From: Marinicauda pacifica
GTDB lineage: Bacteria; Pseudomonadota; Alphaproteobacteria; Caulobacterales; Maricaulaceae
Direction: 5' to 3'
Assembly (NCBI RefSeq): GCF_004793635.1
Contig: NZ_SRXV01000002.1
Span: 682,001-746,000 of the forward strand
Length of the DNA stretch: 64,000 nt
Shown here: in pieces, positions 35,475-43,324 of the stretch
Layout of the letters: every line of letters begins with the position of its first letter
Numbering within the stretch: the first letter of the stretch is position 1
Position numbers and translations under genes: made by a program
The notes under the pieces: generated by a model
Databases searched by the model: none
Told to the model about the DNA's origin: nothing
Seen by the model: the letters and a program-made list of their open reading frames with translations, nothing else

Positions 35475-36460
35475 CAACAGACGACATGCCCTCCAAGGAG
35501 CAGGTCCTGATCCTGCATGATGGCGACCTGACGCAGACCGTGCGCATGCTCGCCGCGGCCCGGCGCATTCGCGCCTATCATCCCAAGGCCCGCGTTACCC
35601 TGCTTTGCGGCCCCGATTTCGAGGGGCTTCTGAAGCATTGCGTCTATTTCAACGCGGTCGAGCCGACCCTGCCCGATCTGGCCCAGAAGGGCTTTTTCGA
35701 GCGGCGCAAACTGGCCAGGGCGAGCCAGTTCGATGTCGTCTACGATCTTGATGGCGGCGATGCGGCCCAGAAGGTGCGGCGCGCGCTGAGCTTTTCCTCC
35801 ACGCGCTGGATCCGGGCCCTGCCCGAGCCGGCGGGCCGCGGTCATCCGCTCGATCTCGTCGCGGCACGCCTTGGCGAGGCGGGGCTGGGACAGACGCATT
35901 ACGCGCTCGGCGAGGCGCCCGGCCCGGAAGTGGACTGGATCGATTTCGTCGCCAAGCGCTCGCGTACGCTGGAGCCGGCCTATTTCGGTCTTCAGGGGCC
36001 CTATGCCCTGTTCACCCCGGCCGGGGACGACGTGAAGCCAGCCCTGCGCTGGCCGAAGGAGCGCTGGGCCTCGCTGGCGCACCAGATTCTCGAAGCGGGC
36101 ATCGAGCCGACCATTATCGGCGGACCCAATGCGCGCGAGGTGGGGCGCTATATCGCCCATGTGGCGCCGGGCGCGCGCGACCTGACCGGGCGCGCCAACC
36201 TGGTCCAGCTCGCCGGGCTCGGACGCAAGGCCAATTTCGCCTTCGGCGAGGATGTCGGCCTGCTGCACCTGATCGTGGCGACCGGGGCTCCGGCGGTGAT
36301 GTTCTCGCCCGGCGAGGACGCCCCCCATTTCGACGCGCCGCGCGGACGCCATCCCACCTTGCTGATGCACGCGCCGACCCTGGCGCAGATCTCGGTCGCC
36401 GAGGCCGTCCAGGCGATGCGTTTCGCGGGCGGATTTGCCAACGCGCCCGAAGCGGCGTGA
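35471..36460 (+). CDS. GT9 heptosyltransferase-like protein
   Basis: 329 residues from MTTDDMPSKEQVL at the ATGA overlap. N-terminal domain with LILHDGDLTQTVRMLAAAR and VTLLCGPDFEGLLKHC. C-terminal domain with RWPKERWASLAHQILEAG, PTIIGGPNAREVG, DLTGRANLVQLAGLGRKA and FGEDVGLLHLIVATGAPAVM. These follow the GT9 pattern (KRWP..., GGP, DLTG, D-x-G-x-x-H) of ADP-heptose:LPS transferases. The usual N-D-T-G is here E-D-V-G, so activity or donor may differ. Together with the GT4 gene it suggests a short LPS-core module unconnected with other waa genes here. Confidence 0.82.
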   Translation: MTTDDMPSKEQVLILHDGDLTQTVRMLAAARRIRAYHPKARVTLLCGPDFEGLLKHCVYFNAVEPTLPDLAQKGFFERRKLARASQFDVVYDLDGGDAAQKVRRALSFSSTRWIRALPEPAGRGHPLDLVAARLGEAGLGQTHYALGEAPGPEVDWIDFVAKRSRTLEPAYFGLQGPYALFTPAGDDVKPALRWPKERWASLAHQILEAGIEPTIIGGPNAREVGRYIAHVAPGARDLTGRANLVQLAGLGRKANFAFGEDVGLLHLIVATGAPAVMFSPGEDAPHFDAPRGRHPTLLMHAPTLAQISVAEAVQAMRFAGGFANAPEAA

Positions 36461-36503
36461 GCGCGCGGGCCTGCGCTGCGCACCCTTCGCCCGGTATCGG
36501 CGC

Positions 36504-36528
36504 TTGATTTATGGCCCGCGCCTACGAT
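36504..36528 (+). promoter_or_regulatory. Possible promoter of infC
   Basis: TTGATT (36504-36509) and CCTACGAT (36521-36528) with 11 bases between, a weak Caulobacter-type match. A perfect palindrome CGATATTATCG follows at 36613-36623 in the leader. Confidence 0.3.
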
Positions 36529-36664
36529 ATTGGCGTGCCTGATCTGCTTGAAAGTCGCAGCCGCGCTCGAACCACATTGAAATCGGCGCGTTCTTTTGAG
36601 AAGCCAGACGTGCGATATTATCGTATCGTGTCACCATCCAAGGCAGTTACCAGGGAGAATACGC

Positions 36665-37204
36665 ATAGCACGACGTCCGCATGCCGCGCCGCCGCCCAAA
36701 AAAGAGGGCCCGCGCGTAAACCGAGAGATCCGCGTGCCGCGGGTCCTGCTCATCGACGCTGAAGGGGAGAAGCAGGGCGAGGTTCCGATCGAATCCGCGC
36801 TCGAAGCCGCCCAGGAAGCCGGTCTCGACCTCGTTGAGGTCGCGCCAGGCGCGAACCCGCCTGTCTGCAAGATCATCGACTACGGCAAGCTCAAATACCA
36901 GGAGCAGAAGCGAAAGACCGAGGCGAAGAAGAAGCAGAAGACCCAGGACGTCAAAGAGATCAAGATGCGTCCGAACATCGATCAGCACGATTACGAGGTC
37001 AAAACCAAGGCCATGCACCGCTTCTTCGAGGACGGTGACAAGGTCAAGGTGACGCTGCGCTTCCGCGGCCGCGAAATGGCCCACCAGGATCGCGGCATGG
37101 ACGTCATGAATCGCGTCAAGGCGGACTTCGCCAATGTCGCCAAGGTCGAGTTCGAGCCCAAGCTGGAAAACCGGCAGATGACAATGGTGATGGCGCCGCG
37201 CTAG
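36665..37204 (+). CDS. infC: Translation initiation factor IF-3, apparently with AUA start
   Basis: 179 residues, the family length, if translation begins at ATA 36665-36667: GGGAG (36653-36657) lies exactly seven bases upstream. There is no in-frame ATG, GTG or TTG near the conserved N terminus [20 protein letters not shown]; an ATG in frame far upstream (36596) is unlikely. Rare AUU/AUC/AUA starts are the known autoregulatory feature of infC, since IF3 itself discriminates against them. Domains: N-terminal IF3-N ([19 protein letters not shown] to LKYQEQKR), basic linker, IF3-C ([18 protein letters not shown] to MVMAPR). IF3 binds 30S and controls start-codon and tRNA fidelity. Its own terminator follows. 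Confidence 0.95.
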   Translation: MARRPHAAPPPKKEGPRVNREIRVPRVLLIDAEGEKQGEVPIESALEAAQEAGLDLVEVAPGANPPVCKIIDYGKLKYQEQKRKTEAKKKQKTQDVKEIKMRPNIDQHDYEVKTKAMHRFFEDGDKVKVTLRFRGREMAHQDRGMDVMNRVKADFANVAKVEFEPKLENRQMTMVMAPR

Positions 37205-37230
37205 TCCTGGCCGCCATTGGTATGAGTGTG

Positions 37231-37259
37231 AACGCGCGGGCCGGCGGCCCGCGCGTTTT
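37231..37259 (+). terminator. Intrinsic terminator of infC
   Basis: 12-bp GC-rich stem AACGCGCGGGCC with complement, 3-base loop, then TTTTATTT. It cuts infC off from the downstream secreted-protein genes. Confidence 0.88.
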
Positions 37260-37348
37260 ATTTCATACCTGTCGTGAAATTCATTGAGCGGTCATGTTGG
37301 CTGATCTAGCTTTCCCGCGGCTGAAACACTCAAGGGGACGCTAAAATC

Positions 37349-38290
37349 ATGACACGCATCATTCAAACTGCTCTTGCCGCCGGGGCTGTGGCCCTGGCCT
37401 TCTCCTCCGTCGCCTCGGCTCAGAACTGGCAGGCCAGTCCGAGCTACGGGGAGACTTATCTCTCCTCCGGCTTCACGCCCGACCCGCATTCGGTTCGCCT
37501 CAACGCCGGCGGCTCGATCCGCGCCCAGGACCGCTTCTCCGATTGCCGCGGCTATATCGCCAATGCCCCCGATTACCGGCTTCAGTACAGCGCGGGCAGC
37601 CTGCCGCTCTATCTCAACGTGGATTCCGATACCGACACCACGCTCGTGGTCAACGGCCCGGACGGACGCTGGTATTGCGACGACGACGGTGCGGACGAAG
37701 CGCTGAACCCGCTGCTCTACTGGAGCAATCCGCCGTCCGGCCAGTACGACATCTGGGTCGGCACCTATTCCTCGGGACGCTCCGCCCCGGCCACGCTCTT
37801 CATCTCCGAACTCGGCGAACAGACCGAGCAAGGCAGCTATAATGGCGGCTACAACAATGGCGGCGGGTACAATAGCGGCGGGTATGGCGTGGACATCTCG
37901 GCCCCGGCCGAGTTCGGCAATGTCACACTCAACGGCGGCTACCTGCCCGACCCGTGGACGCGCAACGTCACCGCCGGCGGCAATCTGCGCGCCGACGACG
38001 CGGTCAATTCCAGCTGCCGCGGCTACATCTCGTCCAATCCGAGCGTCGAGCTGAACTATAACGGCAGCGGCAGCCTCTACATCTACACGACTGGCGATGC
38101 GGATACCGTGCTGGCCATCAACCGCCCCGACGGCAGCTGGGTCTGCAATGACGACGGCGCCAGCGGCGTGAATGCCGGCCTCGAGTTCAACGGCAATTCC
38201 GGCGGCGTGTACGACATCTATGTCGGCACCTATGGCAGCGACCGGCGCAATGTCACGCTGAACGTCTCCGAAATCGAGATGGGCTACTAG
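37349..38290 (+). CDS. Secreted protein with two Cys-pair/CDDDG repeats (PPC-like)
   Basis: 313 residues. Signal peptide MTRIIQTALAAGAVALAF, cleavage near ASA-QN (residue 24). Two homologous units, residues 41-155 and 197-313, are joined by a Gly/Asn/Tyr linker (160-182) coded by a repetitive stretch at 37840-37890. Each unit runs: GFxPDPxxxxxxAGG, CRGYI, PDYRLQY, a beta strand, DTTLVVNGPDGRWYCDDDG, then GQYDIWVGTY. Two cysteines per unit probably form a disulfide and the acidic loop may bind calcium. The D-T-x-L...PDG...DDD...G-x-Y-x-I...GTY order resembles bacterial pre-peptidase C-terminal (PPC) beta-sandwich domains, yet no enzyme domain is attached. Function unknown, likely cell surface or periplasm. 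Confidence 0.75.
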   Translation: MTRIIQTALAAGAVALAFSSVASAQNWQASPSYGETYLSSGFTPDPHSVRLNAGGSIRAQDRFSDCRGYIANAPDYRLQYSAGSLPLYLNVDSDTDTTLVVNGPDGRWYCDDDGADEALNPLLYWSNPPSGQYDIWVGTYSSGRSAPATLFISELGEQTEQGSYNGGYNNGGGYNSGGYGVDISAPAEFGNVTLNGGYLPDPWTRNVTAGGNLRADDAVNSSCRGYISSNPSVELNYNGSGSLYIYTTGDADTVLAINRPDGSWVCNDDGASGVNAGLEFNGNSGGVYDIYVGTYGSDRRNVTLNVSEIEMGY

Positions 38291-38321
38291 GTCTCGCGCG
38301 ATAATTGCGAGAGCCTGCAAG

Positions 38322-38360
38322 GATGCACGCGGACCGGCCGGTCCGCGTGCATCTGCTTTT
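38322..38360 (+). terminator. Terminator after the first repeat protein
   Basis: Perfect 14-bp stem GATGCACGCGGACC / GGTCCGCGTGCATC with GGCC loop, followed by TGCTTTT. Confidence 0.8.
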
Positions 38361-38536
38361 CAGGGCCGGGGGTGGCCTCGCTGAGCGCAGATATTTTCGC
38401 TCCCGGGCCGATGCCCCATTTCCGCCCGGATAACACCGCTGTAATAATGGCCCGGAGCGTCGCCTGAAGCTGGCTGCGCTGCACGGGTCTGAAATTTCAG
38501 AGCCCATATAGTCCAGACTTATTTCAGGAGGCCGAT

Positions 38537-40366
38537 ATGGTCCGCAATTGTGTTGGTACGCTCGCCGCCGGAACGGCGCTGTCTCTGGTTTTCGCGGCTG
38601 CGGCCGCCGCCCAGTCTGCCGATCTGTCGCCCGCGCAAGGGTCGGCCGAGCTTCGCGCCGGTTTCGCCGACGATCCCCATTCCATCGGTGTGCGCGCAGG
38701 CGGTCCGTTCGACGCCCAGGCGCTCGCCGGCAGCTGCTACGGCTATATCAACGAAGCGCCCAACGCGGTTCTTCAATACCAGGCCGGCGATTATGACCTC
38801 TTCCTGTCCGCGGCCTCGGACGAGGACACCATGCTGGCGGTCTCCGCCCCGGACGGCAGCGTGATCTGCGACGACGATGGCGCGGGCGAAGGCTTCAATC
38901 CCGGCATCCATATCGAAGACCCGCAAAGCGGGCGCTATGCGATCTGGGTCGGCACTTACGGGGCCGGCGTCGGCCTCCCGCCGGCCATGCTGCATATCTC
39001 CGAGACCGGCTTTCATAGCAGCAACCCCTATTCGCGCACGATCGAGCCGGACATGGCTCCGGCCGAACGCGACCGGCTGCGCGCCGGCTTCCGCAACGAT
39101 CCGCGCCGCTATGAGGTGAGCGCAGGCGGCGATCAGTCGCTCGCCTCCGGCGGAACCGGCTGCTACGGCCAGGACACCCAGGCGCCCGATGTGTGGATCG
39201 ACTATTCGGCCGGCGACCTGCCGCTCTTCATCACCGGGGAGGGCGATTTTGACGGCGTGCTCGCCGTTCACACCCCGTCCGGCGGCTATCTGTGCGACGA
39301 CGACAGCGCGGGCAGTCTCAATCCCGGCATCGCCATCGGCGAGCCGGAAAGCGGGCGCTATGCGATCTGGTACGGCACGCTCGGCCAGGGTCCGGCCCAG
39401 CCAGGCACCGTGCTGGTCTCCGAGATCGGTTTTTCGGGCGTCGACAGCTCGCTCGACCTGTCCCTGCCCGCTCGCCACGGCGATGTGGCGCTGACCGGCG
39501 GCTTCCCCGAGGATCCTCACACGGTCGCCATTCAGGCGGGCGGGGCGAGCGCGGCGAATCTGGCAACCGCCGGCCAGCTCGTCGCGGGCGGCTACTGCAC
39601 CGGCTATGTGACCCGCGAACCCGCGGTCGAACTCGATTTTACCTCCGGCGACCTGCCGCTCTACATCTCCGCGGCCGGCGAGCAGGACCTGACCTTGATG
39701 GTCAACACGCCCGACGGCGCCTGGTTCTGCGACGATGACGGCAGCGAAGGCGTCAATCCGGGCCTTGTCTTCGAAAACGCCCGCTCGGGCATCTACGACA
39801 TCTATGTCGGAACGTATTCACAGGCCGACACGCTGGTGCCCGCCGAGCTGTTCATCTCCGAACTCGGCTTTGGCGCAACCGGCGACTACACCCCGGAAAC
39901 CCACGACACCTATGAGGAATTCGACTGGCAGGAGGAAGAAGGCGAGCCGCTCGACATCTCGCTCGACGCGGTGTTCGCCACGATCGAGCTGACGGAGGGC
40001 TTTACGCCGTCGCCTTACGTGATCGACCTCCAGGCGGGCGGGGAAGAACCGGTCTCCAGCGGAATCGAAACCGACCAGTATTGTGCCGGCTACGCGACGC
40101 AGGCGCCCAGCGTCGAGCTTGCCTATTCCGGCTCCGGACCGCTGGCTATCTACACCCAGGGCGACCGCGACACCACGCTCGCCATCAACCGGCCGGACGG
40201 CAGCTGGGCCTGCGACGACGATGGCAGCGCCTCGCTGAATGCCGGGCTCAGCTTCTCCGGCGATGTGCAGGGCACGTACGACATCTATGTCGGCAGTTTT
40301 GGCGGGGACACGGTACCGACGTCACTGGTCATTTCCGAGGGCGCCCTTCCGGCCGGCGCTTACTAG
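38537..40366 (+). CDS. Secreted protein with four Cys-pair/CDDDG repeats (PPC-like)
   Basis: 609 residues; AGGAGG six bases before the ATG is one of the strongest ribosome-binding sites in the window. A signal peptide is cleaved near AAA-QS (residue 26). Four units of about 120-135 residues follow, starting near residues 36, 185, 325 and 485. Each has GFxxDPxxxxxxAGG, a first Cys in C-Y/T/A-G, DxxLxVxxPDGxxxCDDDxxG and a closing strand I/V-G-T. Unit 2 is the most diverged (GCYGQDTQAPDVW, CDDDSAG). Linkers are short, and the last is acidic (EEFDWQEEEGEP). It is a longer homologue of the preceding gene, from domain duplication. Strong translation suggests an abundant surface or periplasmic protein. 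No known enzyme motif. Confidence 0.75.
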   Translation: MVRNCVGTLAAGTALSLVFAAAAAAQSADLSPAQGSAELRAGFADDPHSIGVRAGGPFDAQALAGSCYGYINEAPNAVLQYQAGDYDLFLSAASDEDTMLAVSAPDGSVICDDDGAGEGFNPGIHIEDPQSGRYAIWVGTYGAGVGLPPAMLHISETGFHSSNPYSRTIEPDMAPAERDRLRAGFRNDPRRYEVSAGGDQSLASGGTGCYGQDTQAPDVWIDYSAGDLPLFITGEGDFDGVLAVHTPSGGYLCDDDSAGSLNPGIAIGEPESGRYAIWYGTLGQGPAQPGTVLVSEIGFSGVDSSLDLSLPARHGDVALTGGFPEDPHTVAIQAGGASAANLATAGQLVAGGYCTGYVTREPAVELDFTSGDLPLYISAAGEQDLTLMVNTPDGAWFCDDDGSEGVNPGLVFENARSGIYDIYVGTYSQADTLVPAELFISELGFGATGDYTPETHDTYEEFDWQEEEGEPLDISLDAVFATIELTEGFTPSPYVIDLQAGGEEPVSSGIETDQYCAGYATQAPSVELAYSGSGPLAIYTQGDRDTTLAINRPDGSWACDDDGSASLNAGLSFSGDVQGTYDIYVGSFGGDTVPTSLVISEGALPAGAY

Positions 40367-40390
40367 GCGCTTCGAGCCGCGCACGACAGG

Positions 40391-40420
40391 AACGCCCCGG
40401 CTCCGGCCGGGGCGTTTTTT
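40391..40420 (+). terminator. Terminator after the second repeat protein
   Basis: 10-bp stem AACGCCCCGG / CCGGGGCGTT, 6-base loop and six T. Confidence 0.9.
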
Positions 40421-40456
40421 GTCGGGCTCTCGCTCCCGACACCTGCCGTAGCGGGC

Positions 40457-40484
40457 TTGCATTGCTGGCGAGGACGCGTATAAC
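40457..40484 (+). promoter_or_regulatory. Promoter of rpmI-rplT
   Basis: TTGCAT (40457-40462), 16 bases, TATAAC (40479-40484); leader of about 100 bases. The preceding terminator makes a separate promoter necessary. Confidence 0.6.
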
Positions 40485-40587
40485 CGCGCGTCTTGAATTG
40501 AGCGGGCCTACCCGGCCCACGACATGCCGGGCGGCCTTTGAAGCCTCGTCCTTCGTTTCGGCGCGGGACTGAACAATGGAGAGCAAA

Positions 40588-40791
40588 ATGTCGAAACTGA
40601 AGACCAAGAGCGGCGCCAAGAAGCGCTTCAAGGTCACCGCCACGGGCAAGGTCCTGGCGGCCCAATCCGGCAAACGTCACGGCATGATCAAGCGGACGCC
40701 CAAGCAGATCCGCCAGAAGCGCGGCACCGACACTCTGTCGGCCCCCGACGCCAAGATCGTGAAGCAGCATTACCTGCCGTACAGCCGCTAA
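40588..40791 (+). CDS. rpmI: 50S ribosomal protein L35
   Basis: 67 residues from [17 protein letters not shown] with GGAG six bases upstream; an in-frame ATG four codons earlier is inside the ribosome-binding site. Highly basic, with the L35 segments [16 protein letters not shown] and [17 protein letters not shown]. It binds 23S rRNA in the large subunit. rplT follows 32 bases later in the same transcript. The usual partner infC lies 3.4 kb upstream, behind its own terminator. Confidence 0.97.
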   Translation: MSKLKTKSGAKKRFKVTATGKVLAAQSGKRHGMIKRTPKQIRQKRGTDTLSAPDAKIVKQHYLPYSR

Positions 40792-40823
40792 GGCTGACGC
40801 GTAGCGTTTAAAGGAGACCTATC

Positions 40824-41180
40824 ATGGCTCGAGTTTCTACCGGCCCTGCAAGCCACGCCCGTCACCGCAAGGTCATCAAGGCCGCCAAAGGCTATTACGG
40901 CCGCCGCAAGAACACCTTCCGCATCGCCAATCAGGCGGTGGAGAAGGCCGGCCAGTACGCCTATCGCGACCGCCGCGCGAAGAAGCGCACCTTCCGTTCG
41001 CTCTGGATCCAGCGCATCAACGCGGCCGCGCGCCTGAACGACCTGACCTACGCCACCTTCATGAACGGCCTGAACAAGGCCGGCATCGAGCTGGACCGCA
41101 AAGTCCTGTCCGACATCGCCATCCGCGAGCCGGAAGCCTTCGCCGCCCTGGCCACCCAGGCGAAAGACGCGCTGAAGTAA
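40824..41180 (+). CDS. rplT: 50S ribosomal protein L20
   Basis: 118 residues, normal size, with AAAGGAG before the ATG. Landmarks: [21 protein letters not shown] without its first residue, [42 protein letters not shown]20 is needed to begin 50S assembly and, in other bacteria, represses its own operon by binding the leader. No clear L20-binding pseudoknot is recognisable by eye here. It ends the operon at a strong terminator; pheST, the common next genes, do not follow. Confidence 0.97.
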   Translation: MARVSTGPASHARHRKVIKAAKGYYGRRKNTFRIANQAVEKAGQYAYRDRRAKKRTFRSLWIQRINAAARLNDLTYATFMNGLNKAGIELDRKVLSDIAIREPEAFAALATQAKDALK

Positions 41181-41202
41181 GCGACGCATTTCACGGCTTT
41201 TA

Positions 41203-41239
41203 AAAAACGCCCGTCTGCCCCGCGCAGACGGGCGTTTTT
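41203..41239 (+). terminator. Intrinsic terminator of rpmI-rplT
   Basis: 15-bp perfect stem (AAAAACGCCCGTCTG with its complement), 7-base loop, T-run within the 3' arm. Confidence 0.93.
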
Positions 41240-41326
41240 GCTTTTAGGGCCTCTGCCGATCCAGCCGAACCCACTGAAACCCCGGACGGCCGCGGGCGAT
41301 CCCGGGGCCTTGTGGCAATACGAGCG

Positions 41327-41357
41327 CTCTTTCCTGACGAAAGTCAGGACCCAGGGG
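41327..41357. repeat. Partial copy of repeat family 2
   Basis: CTCTTTCCTGACGAAAGTCA and following bases GGACCCAGGGG. The reverse complement of this piece recurs at 44659-44689 inside a full palindromic copy. Contained hairpin TCCTGAC/GTCAGGA. Confidence 0.6.
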
Positions 41358-41394
41358 AGGACGGCGCGGCATCATCGGATGACAGCGCTCCACG

Positions 41395-41502
41395 CTCTCG
41401 GGATCCCGGATCAAGTCCGGGATGACGAAGCAATTGTTTTATATTGATAATTACAAACCTCGTCATTCCGGGCGAGCGTAGCGAGACCCGGAATCCAGAG
41501 AG
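41395..41502. repeat. Palindromic repeat family 1, copy A
   Basis: 108 bases. The left arm starts CTCTCGGGATCCCGGATCAA and holds the GATCCCGGA...TCCGGGATGACG hairpin. The right arm CGTCATTCCGGGCGAGC...GAGAG is its imperfect complement. Copy B at 44185-44292 has the same length and near-identical arms, while the AT-rich core (41428-41460) differs. The rest of the 41240-41555 gap holds nothing else recognisable. Confidence 0.75.
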
Positions 41503-41555
41503 GACAGCTGGCAAGAGAAAAGGCCGTCATCCGGGTCGTCACGCACGCTCGCCGC

Positions 41556-42197
41556 CTACTCTTCCGTGTCTTCGGCCAGCGCGGCGGAGAGGCGCGAGAG
41601 GCCGGCCGAGACGCCGCATTCACGGTGATAGTCCGAGATCCGGGCGGCCGTCGTGGGAAGGTCGATGTCGGACTCCTCGAGTTCGGCGGTGATGTCCGCG
41701 CGGATCTCGTTGCGGGCGGTCGAGACCGCCTGGAGGATGATCGGCATCGATTGCTCGGACAGGAGATCGCGGCGCAGGGCATCGCGGGTGCCGCCGAAAA
41801 TCGTCGAGACGCCGGACCAGGCGTTCGCATTCGCCTCGGCAAACGACCCCACGCCGCTGGCAACCACCTGTCCCGTCGACAGGCTGCCGGTCAGGACAGT
41901 GTCGGTCAGCGTCAGATTGGCAAAATAGGCGTCACAATGCTCGTCGGCGGCGAGCAGCATGGCCGTGGCGAGCGCACGCGCACTCGCCTCGGACGCGCCT
42001 TCGGTCATGAGCAACGCAACCAGCGTATTCGCCCGCACCGGGCGGCCGCTGTCATAGCGCTGACCGCTCAGGACCGCGGCGGTTTCGCCGTCGATGACAA
42101 GCTCGTATCGCCCGATCTTCGCGCCCGCGGCGTCCCGGCTGAGACAGCCCGTCACCAGAAGTCCACCGGCGATGAGGTATGCAACTGTTCTGATCAT
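41556..42197 (-). CDS. Predicted lipoprotein of unknown function
   Basis: 213 residues from MIRTVAYLIAGG, with AGGGTGGG upstream; the much longer in-frame extension upstream reads as an arginine/proline-rich shadow sequence. Lipobox LLVTGC makes Cys18 the lipidated residue. The mature part has YELVIDGETAAVLSGQRYDS, an alanine-rich helical region ARALATAMLLAADEHCDAYF and a largely helical C-terminal half. It may be a helical bundle on the periplasmic side. Two further cysteines, in ADEHCDAY and YHRECGVS, could be disulfide-linked. I do not recognise a family. It lies between a repeat-filled gap and the LysR gene. Confidence 0.7.
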   Translation of the reverse strand: MIRTVAYLIAGGLLVTGCLSRDAAGAKIGRYELVIDGETAAVLSGQRYDSGRPVRANTLVALLMTEGASEASARALATAMLLAADEHCDAYFANLTLTDTVLTGSLSTGQVVASGVGSFAEANANAWSGVSTIFGGTRDALRRDLLSEQSMPIILQAVSTARNEIRADITAELEESDIDLPTTAARISDYHRECGVSAGLSRLSAALAEDTEE

Positions 42198-42307
42198 GGC
42201 ACCCACCCTGGACTTGACCATATACCCCTGGTTGTTGCCCGGGCAAGCGAAACCGCAAACACAGGCAAGGGCAGGGAAAGCGGCGCGGCCTCTGGCGGTA
42301 ACCCGCC

Positions 42308-43219
42308 TCAGGAGGCCAGGAAGCCCTCCGCCCGGACGAGATCGCTCAGCCAGTCCATGAAGACCGTCAGGCGCGGCGAGGCGGTCCGGCGGCGTGGATA
42401 GACAAAGGACAGGGGCAGGTCGGGTGGAGGAAAGTCCGCCAGGACCTCGACCAGCGCCTGACCCTCCTCGGCCCGGTCCGCCAGATGATAGCGCGGGATC
42501 TGGACGATGCCGCGGCCATGGCGGGCGGCCGTCCAGTAGGCTTCGGTATTGTCGACGGTGACACGGCTCTTCAGCGTGCGCCGGATCAGCCCCTCCGGCC
42601 CCAGACCTTCCCAGACATGGGTATCGGGTGCGCCCCACGGCCCGTAGCCGACGATGTAATGATCAAACAGATCGTCCGGGTTTTCCGGGACGCCATGGGT
42701 ATCGAGATAGCTGCGGGACGCGCAGCTGGCCATCCCGATCGCGCCGATCTTCCGGCAGATCAGTTCAGAATCGGCCAGTTCCGCAGCCCGCACGACCAGG
42801 TCCACCCCATCATGGACCGGATCGATCAGCCGGTCGCTCGCACCAAGTTCGAGTTCCAGGTCCGGGTGCCGGGCCTGAAACGACGCCAGGTTTGGCAGCA
42901 CGATCCTTGTGGCGAGCTGGCTCGTCATGTTGACCCGCAACCGGCCGCTGACCGGCCCGCTCCGGCTATCGAACAGGGATTCGGCACTCCGCATCGAGTC
43001 TGCAAGCTCGCGCGCAACCTCGAGAAACTGCTCGCCTTGCGGGGTGGGACGAACCTGGCGCGTCGTACGATGGAGCAGTTGCTCGCCAAGCCGGTCCTCC
43101 AGCGCGCGCAGGACCGTCGACACCGTGGAGCGCGGCAGGCCGAGCGCTTCGGCGGCGCGCGTGAAATTCCCGCTCTCCACGATCTGGATGAAAATCTCGT
43201 ACTGCCGGATCCGGTCCAT
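42308..43219 (-). CDS. LysR-family transcriptional regulator
   Basis: 303 residues from MDRIRQYEIFIQ. Winged-helix N terminus (1-60): FTRAAEALGLPRSTVSTVLRALEDRLGEQLL followed by HRTTRQVRPT. The substrate-binding domain (90-295) includes GRLRVNMTSQLATRIVLPNL and DLELELGASDRLIDPV. The pattern belongs to the CrgA/DsdC-like group of LysR proteins that often control neighbouring oxidoreductases. It is divergent from the following SDR gene, with two similar TTCG-N7-CGA dyads between them, so it probably regulates that gene and itself. Ligand unknown. Confidence 0.92.
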   Translation of the reverse strand: MDRIRQYEIFIQIVESGNFTRAAEALGLPRSTVSTVLRALEDRLGEQLLHRTTRQVRPTPQGEQFLEVARELADSMRSAESLFDSRSGPVSGRLRVNMTSQLATRIVLPNLASFQARHPDLELELGASDRLIDPVHDGVDLVVRAAELADSELICRKIGAIGMASCASRSYLDTHGVPENPDDLFDHYIVGYGPWGAPDTHVWEGLGPEGLIRRTLKSRVTVDNTEAYWTAARHGRGIVQIPRYHLADRAEEGQALVEVLADFPPPDLPLSFVYPRRRTASPRLTVFMDWLSDLVRAEGFLAS

Positions 43220-43225
43220 AGATTG

Positions 43226-43281
43226 TTCGCCCTTTTCGACAAGTCTTGGCAAATCTGCGTGACTGTTTCGTAAAAGTCGAA
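43226..43281. promoter_or_regulatory. Two TTCG-N7-CGA dyads between the LysR and SDR genes
   Basis: TTCG-N7-CGAC at 43226-43240 and TTCG-N7-CGAA at 43267-43281, 41 bases (four helical turns) apart. Symmetry and placement fit LysR recognition and activation sites. Confidence 0.45.
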
Positions 43282-43324
43282 CGCATTAGGTGTCCATCCG
43301 TCAGCTTTTGAAAGGAGCCAACAG

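Noticed and set aside
37840..37890. Short tandem AATGGCGGCTAC-like units that could be mistaken for a CRISPR or VNTR
   Set aside because: They code for the Gly/Asn/Tyr linker between two domains of a secreted protein and are too short and irregular for a CRISPR array.
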